Source: Ailurus styani
Taxonomy: Eukaryota; Chordata; Mammalia; Carnivora; Ailuridae
Direction of reading: 5' to 3'
Assembly: GCA_002007465.1 (NCBI GenBank)
Contig: LNAC01000861.1
Location: forward strand, 248,314-312,313
Length of the DNA stretch: 64,000 nt
The position numbers and the translations under genes are program-made. The notes beneath the pieces were generated by a model. The model had not been told where the DNA came from, did not search any database, and saw only the letters and a program-made list of their open reading frames with translations. Below are positions 1-12,287 of this stretch, piece by piece (positions within the stretch are counted from its first letter, which is position 1; every line of letters begins with the position of its first letter).

Positions 1-196
1 TTATTTACTTGTTTGTTTGTTTGTTTGTTTAAGAGAGAGAGAGCATGAGCAGGGGGACCAGCAGAGGAAGAGGGACAAGCAGACTCCATGCTGAACGCAG
101 AGTCCAATGCTGGGCTTAATCCCACAACCCTGAGATCATGACCTGAACCAAAATCAAGAGTCAGACGCTCAACCAACTGAGCCACCCAGGTACCCC
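1..196 (-). mobile_element. SINEC (CAN SINE), cut by window edge
   Basis: This is the reverse complement of a carnivore tRNA-Lys-derived SINE. A T-rich tail region (TTTG/TTTA units) starts the window, then a GA-rich block (the CT-rich body reversed), then the tRNA-like head ending GAGCCACCCAGGTACCCC at 196. Several mismatches to younger copies, such as 'atgacctgaaccaaaatcaa' in the B-box area, mark it as an older copy. The left target duplication lies outside the window. Confidence 0.93.
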
Positions 197-1065
197 TATG
201 ATGCACTTTTTAGCAAAGTTTTCTTGTGATGTAATTGACACACAGTAAATTGCACAAACTTCAAGGGTACAATTTAATATGCTATGACATAAGTAAATAT
301 CCATGAATGTATCATCCCAATCAAAAATTTAAAAAAATTGGTCACTTTCAAAAGTTTTCTCATGTTCTTTGTATTTCCTCCACCCTATGTCTCCTAATTC
401 CCATCCCTGTTCAACTGCTGATCTGCTTTTCTGTCACTACAAATCAATTTGCATTTTCTAGAATTTCACATGAATCCTATAGATTTTGGGGATGGTCTGG
501 CTTATTTCACACAGCACAAATATTTTGAAATTCATTCATGTTGTTGTGGGTATTTGCAGATCATTTTTCTCACTGAGTAGTGCTCCATTGCATGTATATG
601 CCACATCTTATTTATGCATGTATCTGTTGATGGATATTTGAGTTGTTTCCAGTTTGGGGTTGTTACAAATCAGGCTGCTATGAACATTTGTGTATGAGTA
701 TTTTCATATACAGATTTTTCTATTTTTCTTGGGTAAATATCTAGTAGTCAAATAGCTGGGTCATATGGTTTATTTACCATTTTAGAGCACCTCCAAACTG
801 TTTTATGAAGTAGTTGTACAATTTGTTACAGAATTTTACTTTGTATCGGTGTATGAGAGTTCTAGTTACTCTACATCATTGTTAATATTTATTGTCTGTC
901 TGTCTGTCCTTTTTTTTTGTTTAGTCATTTTTTTAGGTTATTTTGTAGTAGCTCACTGTGGTTTTAATTCGCATTTTCTTAATGACTAGTGATATTGGGT
1001 ATGTTTCCATGTGCTTATTCGGTGAATTGTCTGCTTAGGTCTTTTGCTCACTTTTAGGGGGTTAT
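197..1065 (-). mobile_element. Old LINE-1 (L1M-type) 3' end
   Basis: The reverse complement matches the 3' UTR and C-terminal ORF2 of mammalian L1. On the + strand the familiar L1M antisense landmarks appear in order: the 'cacagtaaattgcacaaactt' zone, 'tggcttatttcacacagcac', 'ctccattgcatgtatatgcc', 'tctgttgatggatatttgag', 'agctgggtcatatggt'. Stops and indels break all frames. The copy is 5'-truncated near 1065. Confidence 0.88.
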
Positions 1066-1389
1066 TTATTTTACAGAGTATAAGGTACATAGAGGGCTCT
1101 GGAAATAAGAAAACAAACCCTAGTTATAAACAATAACTTATGTTAGAGATCTCTACCACCAGCCTCCTTTATCCAGGTTAATATGGTCTTGCTTTACTCC
1201 CTTTCTTCTCCAAATTCAGGTAACATTTGATAGATTTCTTAATACATATGACAGCATTTCTTAGTTGGTGTTTCCTTCAGACAAGGTTGAGCCTGGGACT
1301 TTTGCTGTAGGAAAATATTGAGTAGAAAGAAAAGCTTTTGTTGTATAGGACTAAGTCCAAGTTTTCATTCTATTACATGCTATTTGTGT

Positions 1390-1535
1390 CACATTTGTCT
1401 CTGAGTTTTAGTTTCCTCATCTGGACAATGGGGGGTTGACATGAGGGTGGTAATATTCCCCTTATAGAGCTGTCATGAGGATCAAGGCATTAGGGAAAAG
1501 TAAGTACCCAGTACTATGCTGGACTTGTTTTATAT
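1390..1535 (+). repeat. MIR fragment
   Basis: The segment contains the MIR core 'tttcctcatctggacaatgg', then 'gctgtcatgaggatcaaggc' and a 'cccagtactatgctgg' remnant of the MIR/L2 tail. It is ancient and diverged. The short stretch before it (1066-1389) shows nothing recognisable. Confidence 0.7.
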
Positions 1536-2204
1536 TTCTTTGTCTTTTTTTCACTCTGTAAACTTAAGTTATAGACAAGCCAGAAATGTGTGTAGAGCTT
1601 GAGAAAACAAATATACGACATTCTTTGGGGGATTCTTTTAAACACTCTTTAAGTAGATGCCTTTATAATTATACATGTAAGAGTAAAAGTTCTGCCATTT
1701 AGAACTGTAGGTTAGCAATGAGCAAAAGGTACCGGGCACATCTATGTGTCAAATTTTGTGTAAACCAGTACAGGGAATATTGTAATGGAATATTTTTCTT
1801 CAAGTGCTTGAAGCCTACCTAGGGACCCAGACTATGTCCCCATAATTCTTCTTTGTTATCATTTCAAGTTATATGAAACGTTTACTAGGAAACAAAGGAT
1901 CTCCTCTAGCTAATGCTGAATGATGTTGATGTTTTTATGAAATATGGAGATGATATTGTTTGCTAGATTTGGGTAGGGAGTAGACTGGGAAACTGGGATT
2001 TGAGGATCCTCAATACTGCTAAGTATTTCTAATGCATTTAAATCTATTCCAAATTAGCTTGTGGTAGATTATATTATTATCTTAGAAGTATTTTTTCATT
2101 CCTTAAGCCTTGTTTCTCTGTGATTAGAATACCCTTTCTGTGTGATGTATTCTGATACCAAATATGTCATTGCAGGTTCCTAATTCTTGAATACTGACTG
2201 GGTG
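1536..2204. other. Unique AT-rich sequence, nothing recognised
   Basis: I see no repeat signature, long open frame or RNA gene here. Base composition is typical AT-rich intergenic DNA. Confidence 0.6.
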
Positions 2205-2830
2205 TCTAAGAATTCAACTCAATTCTGAAAGTAACTACCCATAATTAGTGCTGACCCCACAGAATTCAGTCCCTGAAAACTGTCTCCATTTCAGGTGTCA
2301 GTAGCAAGTGGGTCCACAGGCTACCCACACTCCTGGCTGCTGACTACCAATTCAGGGGGTTCAAACACCTCCACCCCAAGTTTCAATAATTTGCTAGAAT
2401 GATTCACAACCTCAGGAAAGTGCTTCAGTTATGTCACTGGTTTATTATAAGGATATAATTCAGGAACAGACAACTGCAAGAGATGCCTAGGTCAAGGTGG
2501 GAGTGGAGAGGCACAGAACTTGGCGCCTCATAGCACATCAATGTAATCAACAACCAGAAGCTTTATAAACCCCATCATAGGAATTTTTGTGGAGGTTTCA
2601 TCATGTAGGCACAAATGACTAAATTATTGGACACTCGTGATTGAACTCAATTGCCAGTCCCTCTTCCCTTGGAGGGATAGGGCTGAAAGATCTACCTTGT
2701 TAGTTTTTCATGTGACCATGACCCATCTTGAAACTACATAGAACCCCCTTCCTCATGAGTCCTCTCATTAGCATACAAAAGACAGTAAATTCTGAGAGTT
2801 TGAAGAACTTTATACTAGGAACCAGGAACA
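2205..2830 (-). repeat. Old interspersed repeat, probably LTR-derived
   Basis: The block has phrases I associate with a widespread ancient mammalian repeat: 'tttgctagaatgattcacaa', 'ggtttattataaggatataa', 'ttgaactcaattgccagtcc', 'ctcattagcatacaaaagac'. On the reverse strand 'ttataataaac' would be the polyadenylation-signal zone, hence the strand call. I cannot name the family with certainty. A RepeatMasker run would settle it. Confidence 0.45.
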
Positions 2831-2852
2831 AAGACCAAATATTTATTTATTT

Positions 2853-3247
2853 ATTATACCATATTTTCCATGCCCCATTGACATTGGATTTGATCATGTG
2901 ACTTGCTTAGACCAATGAAATATGGGTAGGAGTGACATTATTCCTGCTCCAAGGGAAGAATTTAAGAGGAAATCTACGTTTCTGCTCATCCTCTTGAACT
3001 TCTGTGCTCTTTGACCAGAACAGCACACCCCAGAGAGTGGTTGTCCCCTGAGTGCTCCTTGAGGTTCCCAGAATATGACTGGCAGAGCAGACTTGAAGCC
3101 AAATAGCAGCCTGGAGGCAAGACCAGGTGAGCCCAGCAGAGCCACACCCAAATCACAGACTTGGGAGTAAGCAATAGATGCTTGTATCATTAACCACTGA
3201 GATTTTGAGTTTGCTGCTCCCTCAGCAAATGCTGGCAAATACATACA
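2853..3247 (+). repeat. MaLR LTR, MLT1C/D-like
   Basis: This is an old ERVL-MaLR long terminal repeat. Visible landmarks are 'cttagaccaatgaaatatgg' near the 5' part, 'aggtgagcccagcagagcca' in the middle and 'accactgagattttgagttt' near the 3' end, followed by a decayed 'gcaaatgctggcaaatacat' terminus. No internal retroviral genes are attached, so it is a solo LTR. An open frame on the opposite strand (2894-3244) is fortuitous. Confidence 0.72.
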
Positions 3248-6200
3248 TCGATGTGTGTTACTTCATTTTTGTCCTTTGCTTACTATTGGATTTTGAGCAC
3301 AGTTGTACAATGTATTGGAAATAAACCATTTCTCACTAAGTTCAGAATTGGTATCCATTTAGATTTTCTTTTCATCTTGGGTTTTAAGCAGAACTTTAAA
3401 AGTCTTCATTGTAATTTGCTCCTATAGATTCAGGCCCTCTTAAATCCACAAAGACCTGGAAATTAAAGGAATAAATAAGTAGTATACCTGTGGGGCAAAG
3501 TCCAACCCAGACTCTGCAAAATCCAATATGTCTGAAAAATATGTTCCTTGGGTAGCTCAGTCCAAATGCCACTGGCTTCCTCCATCCCTGGTTGATAGTA
3601 CATTATGTTTAGGACTTATAAAAAATGCAGCCAACCTGCAATTCAAACCTGCTCACTTGGAGGCCAGGTTCCCAGTGGGAGATGCCTCACAGAACTCAGT
3701 CATCTCTTGACTAACAATGGCTGGCCAGGGACGACAGCTCTAAAAAGGAAAATGGGATGGACGGTGACATAAATGCTGAAGAAATGTATATAAGAAAGAC
3801 ACAAGAAGACTGCAGAGGGGGAAAAAAAGTCCTGAATAAAAAACAACTGAAGTTTGCCCTGCAGAAATTCAACTTGATATACGTGCTTGTGCAGTAAAAT
3901 ACTTCAAAGCCCAGGGAATCAAAGCAAAGAAGATGTTAGCTTATAGGAAGAGGGAAGCACGTGGCTTTAACTGCTGTCTCGGTCCTGGGACAGGTGCTGA
4001 CTTGGACTACAAAAGGGAGAAAAATAAACTAGGGCTGCTTCTCAAAGCCTTCCTTGGAGTTGCCTGCTTAGGCTTTTGTTGTTTTGCTTTCCCCCTTGTT
4101 TTTTGGTGTTTTTCCAGCAACCAGGCCACTGCAAATCAGAGCTTGAAAGCAAGCTTGGCTCTGTCATGTCTATAGGACGATGAGCATAGCAAAGCCTATC
4201 TCTTTGATTCGTGCTCTCTTTGCCATTGATCTTTTTTCCCCCACAACCATAAGAAAAAAAAAAGATCTTACAGTATCAAGAGCATGAAATAAATTTCCCC
4301 CTTGAATCATCCTGAATTACATTTTTTATTAACTCATTTGTGGATCTCTGGGCCTGGGCCTGTGAGTCGTGGGACTTGTTGTTTTTTCTCAAAGGTAAAA
4401 GCAAAACTATTGACAAACTCAAGAGACTTTGGTCCATAAATACCCCAGTTTTAATATACCTAGCCTTTTAGTGTTTTCTTCAAAACCCATTTTGTTGTTT
4501 AATGTAATACAACATTTTAGTTTGTCTTATATCTAGTAATCTCTGTGGGTGTTTGGTGAAATTGATTTTCAACCAGTTTTAATCTGAGCCATAATTTTTT
4601 TTTCAATTTTGGAGTTTGGGTCACTGAAATAATTGCTGGAGCTTGGTAGTCTTAGATGAATTGATTTTCATGATCTACAACGTATCTGGTTCAAAATAAA
4701 TGGCCACAATTGGGATGGAGAGACATCCCATTTTTACTGTTGTTTGCCTTTCTGAGTAAATTTTGAAAAATATGCTTTAAGAAAGCAAACTGTACTTATC
4801 ATTGACCTTACATCTATGCATTAAAGAAAGAAATCTTTAATTACTGGGGATAAATGAAAGGAGCTTTCTTCCTAAAGGTGAAGCTATCCATGGAGAGAGT
4901 TCATCATTGTAACACTGGGCTCCTGTTTGTACTTTAGCTCCAAGTTCCTCCCTTTAGAAAATGGGATTCAGTGAAAGCAGGGTCCAGGGGAGTTTGGATC
5001 CTGGTTAAAACACACTATTCTTTAAACATTACCTCCCCATAGACAACCTGGGAAAGCCTGCATTCTTTAAAAAAAAAAAAAAGCCCTCCCTTTATACACA
5101 TTCACTCATCTTTGAGGTTCATTCCCCTGATGATCTCAACTTGAACTTACACATAGGAGCACACAGTGGCTAAGTGTTGGCTTGTCTGTTGAGGAGTAGA
5201 ATATATAGGACATTTTCATATAGTCTGACAATTTTCCTAACTTGAGAGAAGGATGACGATGGAAAAGCAGCTCTCGTCTTGCTCCTATGCAGCCAGAAGA
5301 AAAGAAATGAAAAGAAAATGAAAGCTTTCCCTGGGTACCACCAGACTCTGCTTCCAGTTTCTTCCTCTGGTGGCAGGCACAGATCATTAACATTGGTAAC
5401 GTCCTTACTAAATCTGCTTGGAGAAAGTGACAAGTCTAATTTGTTACTGACAGACCGATGGCTGAGAGTATGTTTAAAATGCATCGCTCTTGCTCCTGGA
5501 CCCTTTGAATTGCTGTGTGGTTTCTGTCGGGTTGGCTTGGTATTTGGTTAAAGACTATCTGTGATTTCATCAATCTCCCCAGCAGCCTCCCAGAGGAAAG
5601 GCCCACTGCTTCGGTTCCCTCCTTCTTTTGTCAGTCCCAGGAACAGCGTCTGCAGCGAGCCCGAAGGTGCTGTGATTCGAAATTCAGAACCTGGGGAGGA
5701 ATTCCTTAGGCAAGTAATTACCATTAATAGTCAATAGCTCTCAGGCTGACAAATAATAGTGACAGATCGGGATAAAATTAAACATGTTCTTTGAGACATA
5801 GGGATGTGGCAATGATATGGGCTTTCATTAACTAGAAAACATACACAGGGCCCCATTTTGATATGCTGTAGATTGATTTTAAATTAAACTAAGTGGAGTT
5901 TAAAGACATGATGCAAATGGGGTCTGTGAGGCACGGAGATGAGTTAGTCTCATGAAGGAAAAGTTTAAATCATGGCCTATGACCTAAAATTATAATACAG
6001 TGAATTTTATGTGGAAGAGGGTGATAGTCTGATCCCAATGCCAACTAAATTCAGGACAACGATCATGAATTTTAAATGTCATATGAAATATTTAGACTAT
6101 ACATTAGGAAGATTTCCTCCATAATGCAGGTATTTAGATTAGGCAAGAAGTCATAAAGGGAAATGGATCAAGAGTAAACCAGCTGTTTACCCCTATACTA

Positions 6201-6329
6201 TTGGTCTCACTTCTAGATCGAATTAAGGGTAGAGAGTCTGAAAAACATCACTGGAATTCTAAAATTTTCCACTTGAAAATAAGTTCCCAAAACGTCAAAA
6301 GAACAACTATCTGCAATGATATATGTGGG
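3248..6329. other. Unique sequence with a possible conserved element at 5700-5940
   Basis: No transposon, RNA gene or coding pattern is recognised in this 3-kb stretch. A homopolymer A run lies at about 5069-5082. The part around 5700-5940 has clustered homeodomain-like and MEIS-like motifs and is discussed as a finding. Confidence 0.5.
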
Positions 6330-7263
6330 TCACAATTTATTTATTTGTTTGTTTGTTTATTTATTTATTATGTTCAGTTAACTACTGTATAGTACATAAT
6401 TAGTCCTTGATGCAGTATTCAATGATTCATTAGTTAAGTATAACACCCAGAGCTCATCACAACACTTGCCCTCCTCAATACCCATCACCCTGTTACTGTA
6501 TCCTTCCCCCACCCGCCTCCCCTCTGAAATTCCCAGATTGTTTCTCAAGGTCCATAGTTTCTATTGGTTCATCTCCCTCTCTGATTTCTCCCCATTTGGA
6601 TTTTCCTCTCTTCCCCTATGGTCCCCCATGCTGTTGCTTATGTTCCACATATGAGTGAAACCGTATGATAATTGTCTTTCTCTGCTTGACTTACTTCACT
6701 TAATATAATCCCTTCCAGTTCCACCCATGTAGATGTAAATGGTGGGTATTCATTATTTCTGATGGCTGAATAATATTCCTTTGTGTATATGTACCACATC
6801 TTCTTTATCCATTTATCTGTTGAGGGGCATCTCGGCTCTTTCTACAATTTGGCTATTGTGGACATTGCTACTATGAACATTGGGGTGCACGTGCCCCTTC
6901 TTTTCACCATGCCTGTATCTTTGGGGTAAATACCCAGTAGTGCAATTGCTGGGTAGTAGGGTAGCTCTATTCTTAACATGTTGAGGAAACTCCATACTGT
7001 TTTCCAGAGTAGCTGTACCAACTTGCATTCCCACCAACAGTGCAAGAGCCTTCCCCTTTCTCTACATCTTCACCAACATTTGCTGTTTCCTGTTTTGTTC
7101 ATTTTTGCCATTCTAACTGGGGTAAGGTGGTATCTCATTATGGTTTTGATTTGTATTTCCCTGATGGCTAGTGATGCTGAACATTTTTTCATGTGTCTGT
7201 TAGCCATTTGTATATCTTTCTTAGAGAAGTGTCTTTTCATTTCTTTTGGTGGTTCACAATTTA
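6330..7263 (-). mobile_element. 5'-truncated carnivore LINE-1 with target duplication
   Basis: The body (about 6340-7253) is the reverse complement of a carnivore L1 3' UTR plus the ORF2 C terminus. Minus-strand reading gives decayed ORF2 peptides such as 'ALLGIYPKDTGMVKRRGTC' and '[19 protein letters not shown]'. The tail is the T-rich (TTTG/TTTA) tract at 6340-6370. A 10-bp target duplication TCACAATTTA flanks it (6330-6339 and 7254-7263). ORF2 is frameshifted and cannot be functional. Confidence 0.9.
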
Positions 7264-7429
7264 AAGCAAAAGTCATGTTCTTATATTTTACATCCCATTT
7301 TCCTTTTTGTTAATGTCAGTGGTTTTCAAATTTAGTTTTAGAAGCTTAGTCTTTACTATTTAATAAATCCTCATTTAGTCTGATCCAAAACTATATGCAC
7401 TATGGGAATGGAAATAAACCAATAATGTG

Positions 7430-7530
7430 CATGCTAGGCATTGTACATGCATTATCTCATTTAGTCTTCTAAACCTGTGAGATATTTACATCATTGTTTC
7501 AATTTTCAAAAAGGAAACTGAAGTTCTAAA
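7430..7530 (-). repeat. MIR/L2-like relic
   Basis: 'tacatgcattatctcattta' followed by 'caattttcaaaaaggaaact' matches the reversed MIR layout (tail, then core). It is short and diverged. Confidence 0.5.
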
Positions 7531-7540
7531 TATCACGTAG

Positions 7541-7599
7541 ATTTGGAATTTCAAGAATTTGAGAAGAATTTGAGAAGAATTTGGAATTTCAAGAATTTG
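7541..7599 (+). repeat. Local imperfect tandem repeat
   Basis: A 21-bp word starting ATTTGGAATTTCAAG occurs at 7541-7561 and again at 7579-7599. Two copies of GAAGAATTTGA lie between them. It looks like replication slippage over GAATTT-rich sequence. Confidence 0.85.
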
Positions 7600-9194
7600 T
7601 CTTCAAGTGGAAGACAGTGTAGGAAAACTAGAGCCCCGTAAAAGCAAAGTCCAGTGAAGGACCATTTCAGTTGGCCCTGATTTGGAAACAGATACAACGA
7701 AATATTCATTTATCCATTCTAAATACCAAGGGCACAGAAATATCTAAAATCAATTAAGAAACAGTCCCCATATTTGAGTCCTGAGTGTTATAGAAACAGC
7801 TTGGGGAGGGCCTGTTCCCAAAGAGGATAAGTGCTGAGCTATGTCAGGATTGTGGATGGAAGCCTGCCAAGGCCATTCCACAGGAGAAGCCAGACAAATT
7901 GGGAGAATCAGCTTAGCAGAGAGGGATAGCAGTCCAAAGCGGCAGGTGTTTGTGCAATGCCAACAAGCACAGTGTAGCTGGAATACAGATGTTTGGTGAA
8001 GGGGAGTGGTGAGGAAATTTAGGGAGGCAGCTCTACATGGCAGGAAATGAAGCCTGGAAATTGGGTTGGATCTCAATGCCCAAGGAACTGGTATGATACA
8101 GCTTTAGGAGAAACTCCAGGACTGTGGACTTTTAGTAATACAATCTTCACTTTCACCTTTGAGAATGTGCAATCAAAGTCCCCAGGTACTGTTTCCTTTC
8201 ATCTTTAAAAGGGTCTAGAAACTTAGGCTTTTGTTGAGTGCAGAAGCTCACTGGTCGTGCAAGACTAAAGGATTGGTTCATCTACTTATCGCCTTGGAGA
8301 AATTCTTTCTGGACTTCAGTACTCAGACCTGTGCACTTCTCTTACAGCCTTTTCTTGTCAGTTCTCTCCTAGCCTCTGGAAGCATTATACATATTACCAC
8401 GAAGGCCTTCACTCGCCAAGACTGTGTCTGTGTAAACTGGAAAATGCTGGATTTCCTTTCTTCTCCCCCTTCCCAACTGCTGACAGCTCCACTGAGACCT
8501 CACTTAGTAGGCAGATGCTTTCGTACAAAGAATGCTCCTTCCTCCAGGTAGACAAAATCACTTTCAGAGCACAGGGCTTCTATATTTGCCTTGCTCCTTT
8601 TTTTTTCTCAAAAGGACATTGTTGTACAAATCAAAATGGTTGCATAAACAACTATAACTTTTTAAATCTGATCACCAATTTCCAGATAAACAGCACAATG
8701 GGGTTGATCACACTGCCTCAGAATATAGCAAACTTCTACCACTGGGTGTCTTAGAACAAAAGCTGAATCAGCATCAACCGTTAGTAATATTACAGGGAAG
8801 GTTTCTGCAATGGGTAGGACACTGGAATAGATGGCCTCTCAGATCCTTCCTGACCCAGAAATTCTGCCCCTGCCTTATGACTTCCCAAAGCACTGTGGCA
8901 GACCAGTGGCCTGTTACCATTGACTTAAGGCCTGTGAGTATGTGCAGTTGGGTGTGAACAGCTTTTGGAGCAGATGGAAAGGACAGATTTCTTAATGGTA
9001 ATTGGCCCCTTGGATATTAGTGCTCACTTTCTACCTCATTTTTTGAAGGTCAGTGTGTCAGTATAAGAACAAAAAAAAGGATTTTTCAGGTATGGATTAT
9101 TTTGTAGCTTCATAAATTGACTATAAGTTGAGTATCTTCAATTCCTACCTATTTTCCACATACCAAACATGCAGGGGCAGGAAATTCAGAGGTT
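7600..9194. other. Unique sequence, nothing firmly recognised
   Basis: There is no clear transposon or gene. A stretch at 8810-8870 ('agatggcctctcagatcctt') faintly resembles an ancient SINE core but is too weak to annotate. Confidence 0.5.
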
Positions 9195-9330
9195 TGGATA
9201 AGGTCCTGGCTTTGCCATTAACTACTTATGTGAGCCACACTGCTTTTCTAGATCTCACATTGCACATCTGTAAAATGAGGATATTTGAGAACACTGCCTC
9301 AGTTTTCCTATCACCGTTCCCCAACACATT
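9195..9330 (+). repeat. MIR fragment
   Basis: 'ctggctttgccattaactac' followed by 'cacatctgtaaaatgaggat' is the MIR order: head region, then core. It is diverged, with an altered tail. Confidence 0.65.
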
Positions 9331-12287
9331 GTGAGAATAGGCCTAAGTCCCCTCATCATTTGCCCAGGGTCTTATCCTACACAACACTGGACTCCAAGGC
9401 CACTCATAAATCCTCCTGCCTCCTTTTCTGCTAGGAAAGGTAGCATGCTGGGACTCTGACCATTTAGCTCCTTTTCCCAGCAAGTGACAGATCCAGCAGC
9501 AAAAAGAAGCTCTGCCTTAAAAGATTATTTAAATTGTTATGGCTTTGCTCTGATTTAAAACTAAAACTGAAAATCAGTTATAGCCCTCTGGAGGGTTGGA
9601 TAGAGACTCATTCAAATCATTGGCTTCTACGAGTATTATCCATTAGCTTTTCACACATTGCCCTATATAATAACACAACAGGATGCTTCCCACTCTGTGG
9701 ACTTTTACTACAGAGAACTCTCATCAGTCAAGTTGCTACATGCTTATTATTGGCTCCATCACAAATGCATCTTTTTTAGTACATTCTGCATGCTCAGTAT
9801 TCAGCTACAGATTGTACACATCACTCCAGTTTTGATTGCGTCAATTGCTATTTATTTTGGAGAATAAGTACAAATGTAGGTACACTACGTGGAGAGTGTA
9901 TTTATATTCACAGGGCAAATTTGTGTGACTGTGCATATTAATTATGGCATTATTGAAGTGGTTCTTGTAGAGATGGGGACCTACAGTGTATACAAGTCAT
10001 TTAAAGTTCATTTAAGTGGAAAATATTTAGATAAACCAAAAGCAGCGTTCCAGTAAATGCAACATCGATTCTTAAATTTTTCTAGTATTTACTTTACGTT
10101 CTGAGCTCTGTAGCTCTCAACATAAAAACCGTACTGTAAATTGCTAAACAAGAAAAATTGAACGAAAGACACATTCGATTTGTATGGACAAGAGTCAGTA
10201 TTAGACTCTCAACCTTGACCTTTTATGAATGATATGATGGGGGCAAGAGCAGAGCAAGAGGTCACGCTTATCCAGAAGGAAGCAAAGAGTCTGTATTGGA
10301 GTACAAGGGTATAAACTGCTCTCGAGTCTAAACCAGGTGCTTTGTCTCTTTTTTTCTAATTTTTGCTCTTAAGTAATTCCTGGGTGTCTAAACCTCATTT
10401 GAAATTTACTGTTTTAATTGGGTGTTAACCTTTTTTGTGGAAAGCAGGAAACAGGAGGTAGGGGGTAGGGTGTTGTTTGGGCAAAAGGGTAGAGCTCAGA
10501 TAAGGACAATATGTGCCACATCAGATGGGATTGGGGCAAGTCAATGAGCTTTAATTTTCTTACTAGCAGAACTGGTAGACGATACTTAGGAAAATGGGGC
10601 TAATATTTGCCTTAAGTCCTTCCCAGTGGTGTCTTTAGGTTGAATGAGCTTCTGTTGTGAAGAGACATTGTAACGCAGTTGAAAACAAGTCTTTTGGTAA
10701 GAGTGGGAGAGAGGTTGCAATCCCAAGGGGGCTGGGAGATGGGCAGTTTACCAGTACTGGGATTCAGACCTTGAGACCAAAGAGGGCAAAGAGGCTAATT
10801 GAATGGGTTTTTTCACTCTTAACCTAGAGTTCATTAAATTTTCTCTAATGGGGAGAGGATATATCTTGGTGTCTATAAGAACTGAAGCCTCCTGATGGGG
10901 TCAGGCCAAGGATTGAGCTGTCACTCTATGGTTTTAATCCTTGACAAGGTATCCTTGCAATCCTTGTTGGATTCCTTCCCATGAACTAAATACTTAGAGA
11001 CAGATCAATAACTAAGAATTTAAGGGAGTTTGAAAAATACATGTACAATCCACAATGAAATAAAAATGGTTCAAGACCAGAGCCAGTGAATATTCTGAAT
11101 CATGCCTTTTCTCAATGCCTTATACTTAATGCCTTTTGAAAACTAATTCTATTCAAGAGTAGTTAAAAGACTAGCTGTATTCAAGCTTCTTACAATAAAT
11201 AATGTCTAATTTCTAATTGCATTTAAATATAAAATAAGGTGGACAATTAAAGACAATTAAACAGAGACAATTAAAAAGAGTAGCACCAAGAATCTTATGT
11301 TGTATCCATTCTTCCAAGATATGTAACTAAAAATTAAAAAATAATACCAAGATGTAAAATAAAAGTAAGAGGTCCATTAAGATGGAATTTTTTCCCCAAA
11401 GATGGCTCATTTAATGCTTTTCTGGAGAGATGTCATTATTAAATGTAAAACTCTTTCAAACATCTTTTTGATGATCCTGCCTTGCAGAGTGCCCTAAGCA
11501 TATGCTTTTTCTGCCTATTGGGATACTCAGAACTGACTGAACACAGCACAGGATGTCTCCGGGGCAGCAGCATCTTTCTTGTACTCTAGACTGGGGAAAA
11601 GAATGAAGGCTCAGAGTCAACACACACTTGGAGCAAAAGAACAGAGGTAGGACTCCTACAGCAGAAAGCGTTAGTCAGGGACAAATGTTGCTGCCACCAC
11701 ACCTCTGAGGAAGAAAGCCTCCAAAGTGCTTCTCTGGAGTTCTGTGGCTTCACCATCACTGAGCAGTTAATAAGATTAGTAGCTTTTCCTTTTATAAGGA
11801 TGGTGGAAATGAAAGAATAGATATATTTCCATCCAGTTATTAAGTGTGATGAATAAGCAGCAAGTTTAAAAGGAACAAAATTGATAATATACTTCTAACC
11901 CTTCATGGAAACAGATACAATGTTTAAAATCTGGCAGCCTGGCCTTTTTGTCTCCCTTCTCATTTTTGGCTGTGGCAATATGTTGGCTGAATAAGGCCTC
12001 CCAGCATCTGGTCCAGGATGGAAAAGCCATGCATGATCGCTTTCACACCTTTTCCTTGAACTCCCTTCTTTGGGCTCAAGATCAAAAGTCAGAAGAGTTT
12101 GTTGATGCTGGAATTCTTGGAGGTGAGTGTCTCTGGAGAGCAGTGGGGACGAGATTGCCCCTGAGGCATGAAAAAGGGATGGGTCTAAAGAATAGACACC
12201 AGAGTAAATAAACAAATTATAAAAATAAAATAAAAGGGATAGAAAAAGAGTAGGTAAATAATCAGGGAGGAAAAGAAGGGAAGCAGT
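9331..12287. other. Unique sequence; candidate conserved block at 9890-10170
   Basis: No repeat or gene pattern is recognised apart from a guanine-rich motif at 10461-10489 and a possible conserved noncoding block at 9890-10170, both reported as findings. A frame at 11948-12211 lacks any recognisable domain. Confidence 0.5.
10461..10489 (+). other. Guanine-run motif, possible G-quadruplex
   Basis: Four runs of at least three G occur: GGGGG, GGG, GGG and GGG, separated by 2, 8 and 5 bases. One loop is longer than the usual seven-base limit, so folding is uncertain. Confidence 0.4.

Noticed and set aside
2894..3244. 116-codon minus-strand frame
   Set aside because: It lies wholly inside an MLT1-type LTR, antisense to it, and is a repeat by-product.
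11948..12211. Possible exon: frame with GGAG|GTGAGT donor-like site at about 12120
   Set aside because: The donor-like word is common by chance, no convincing acceptor or partner exon was found, and the peptide resembles nothing I know.
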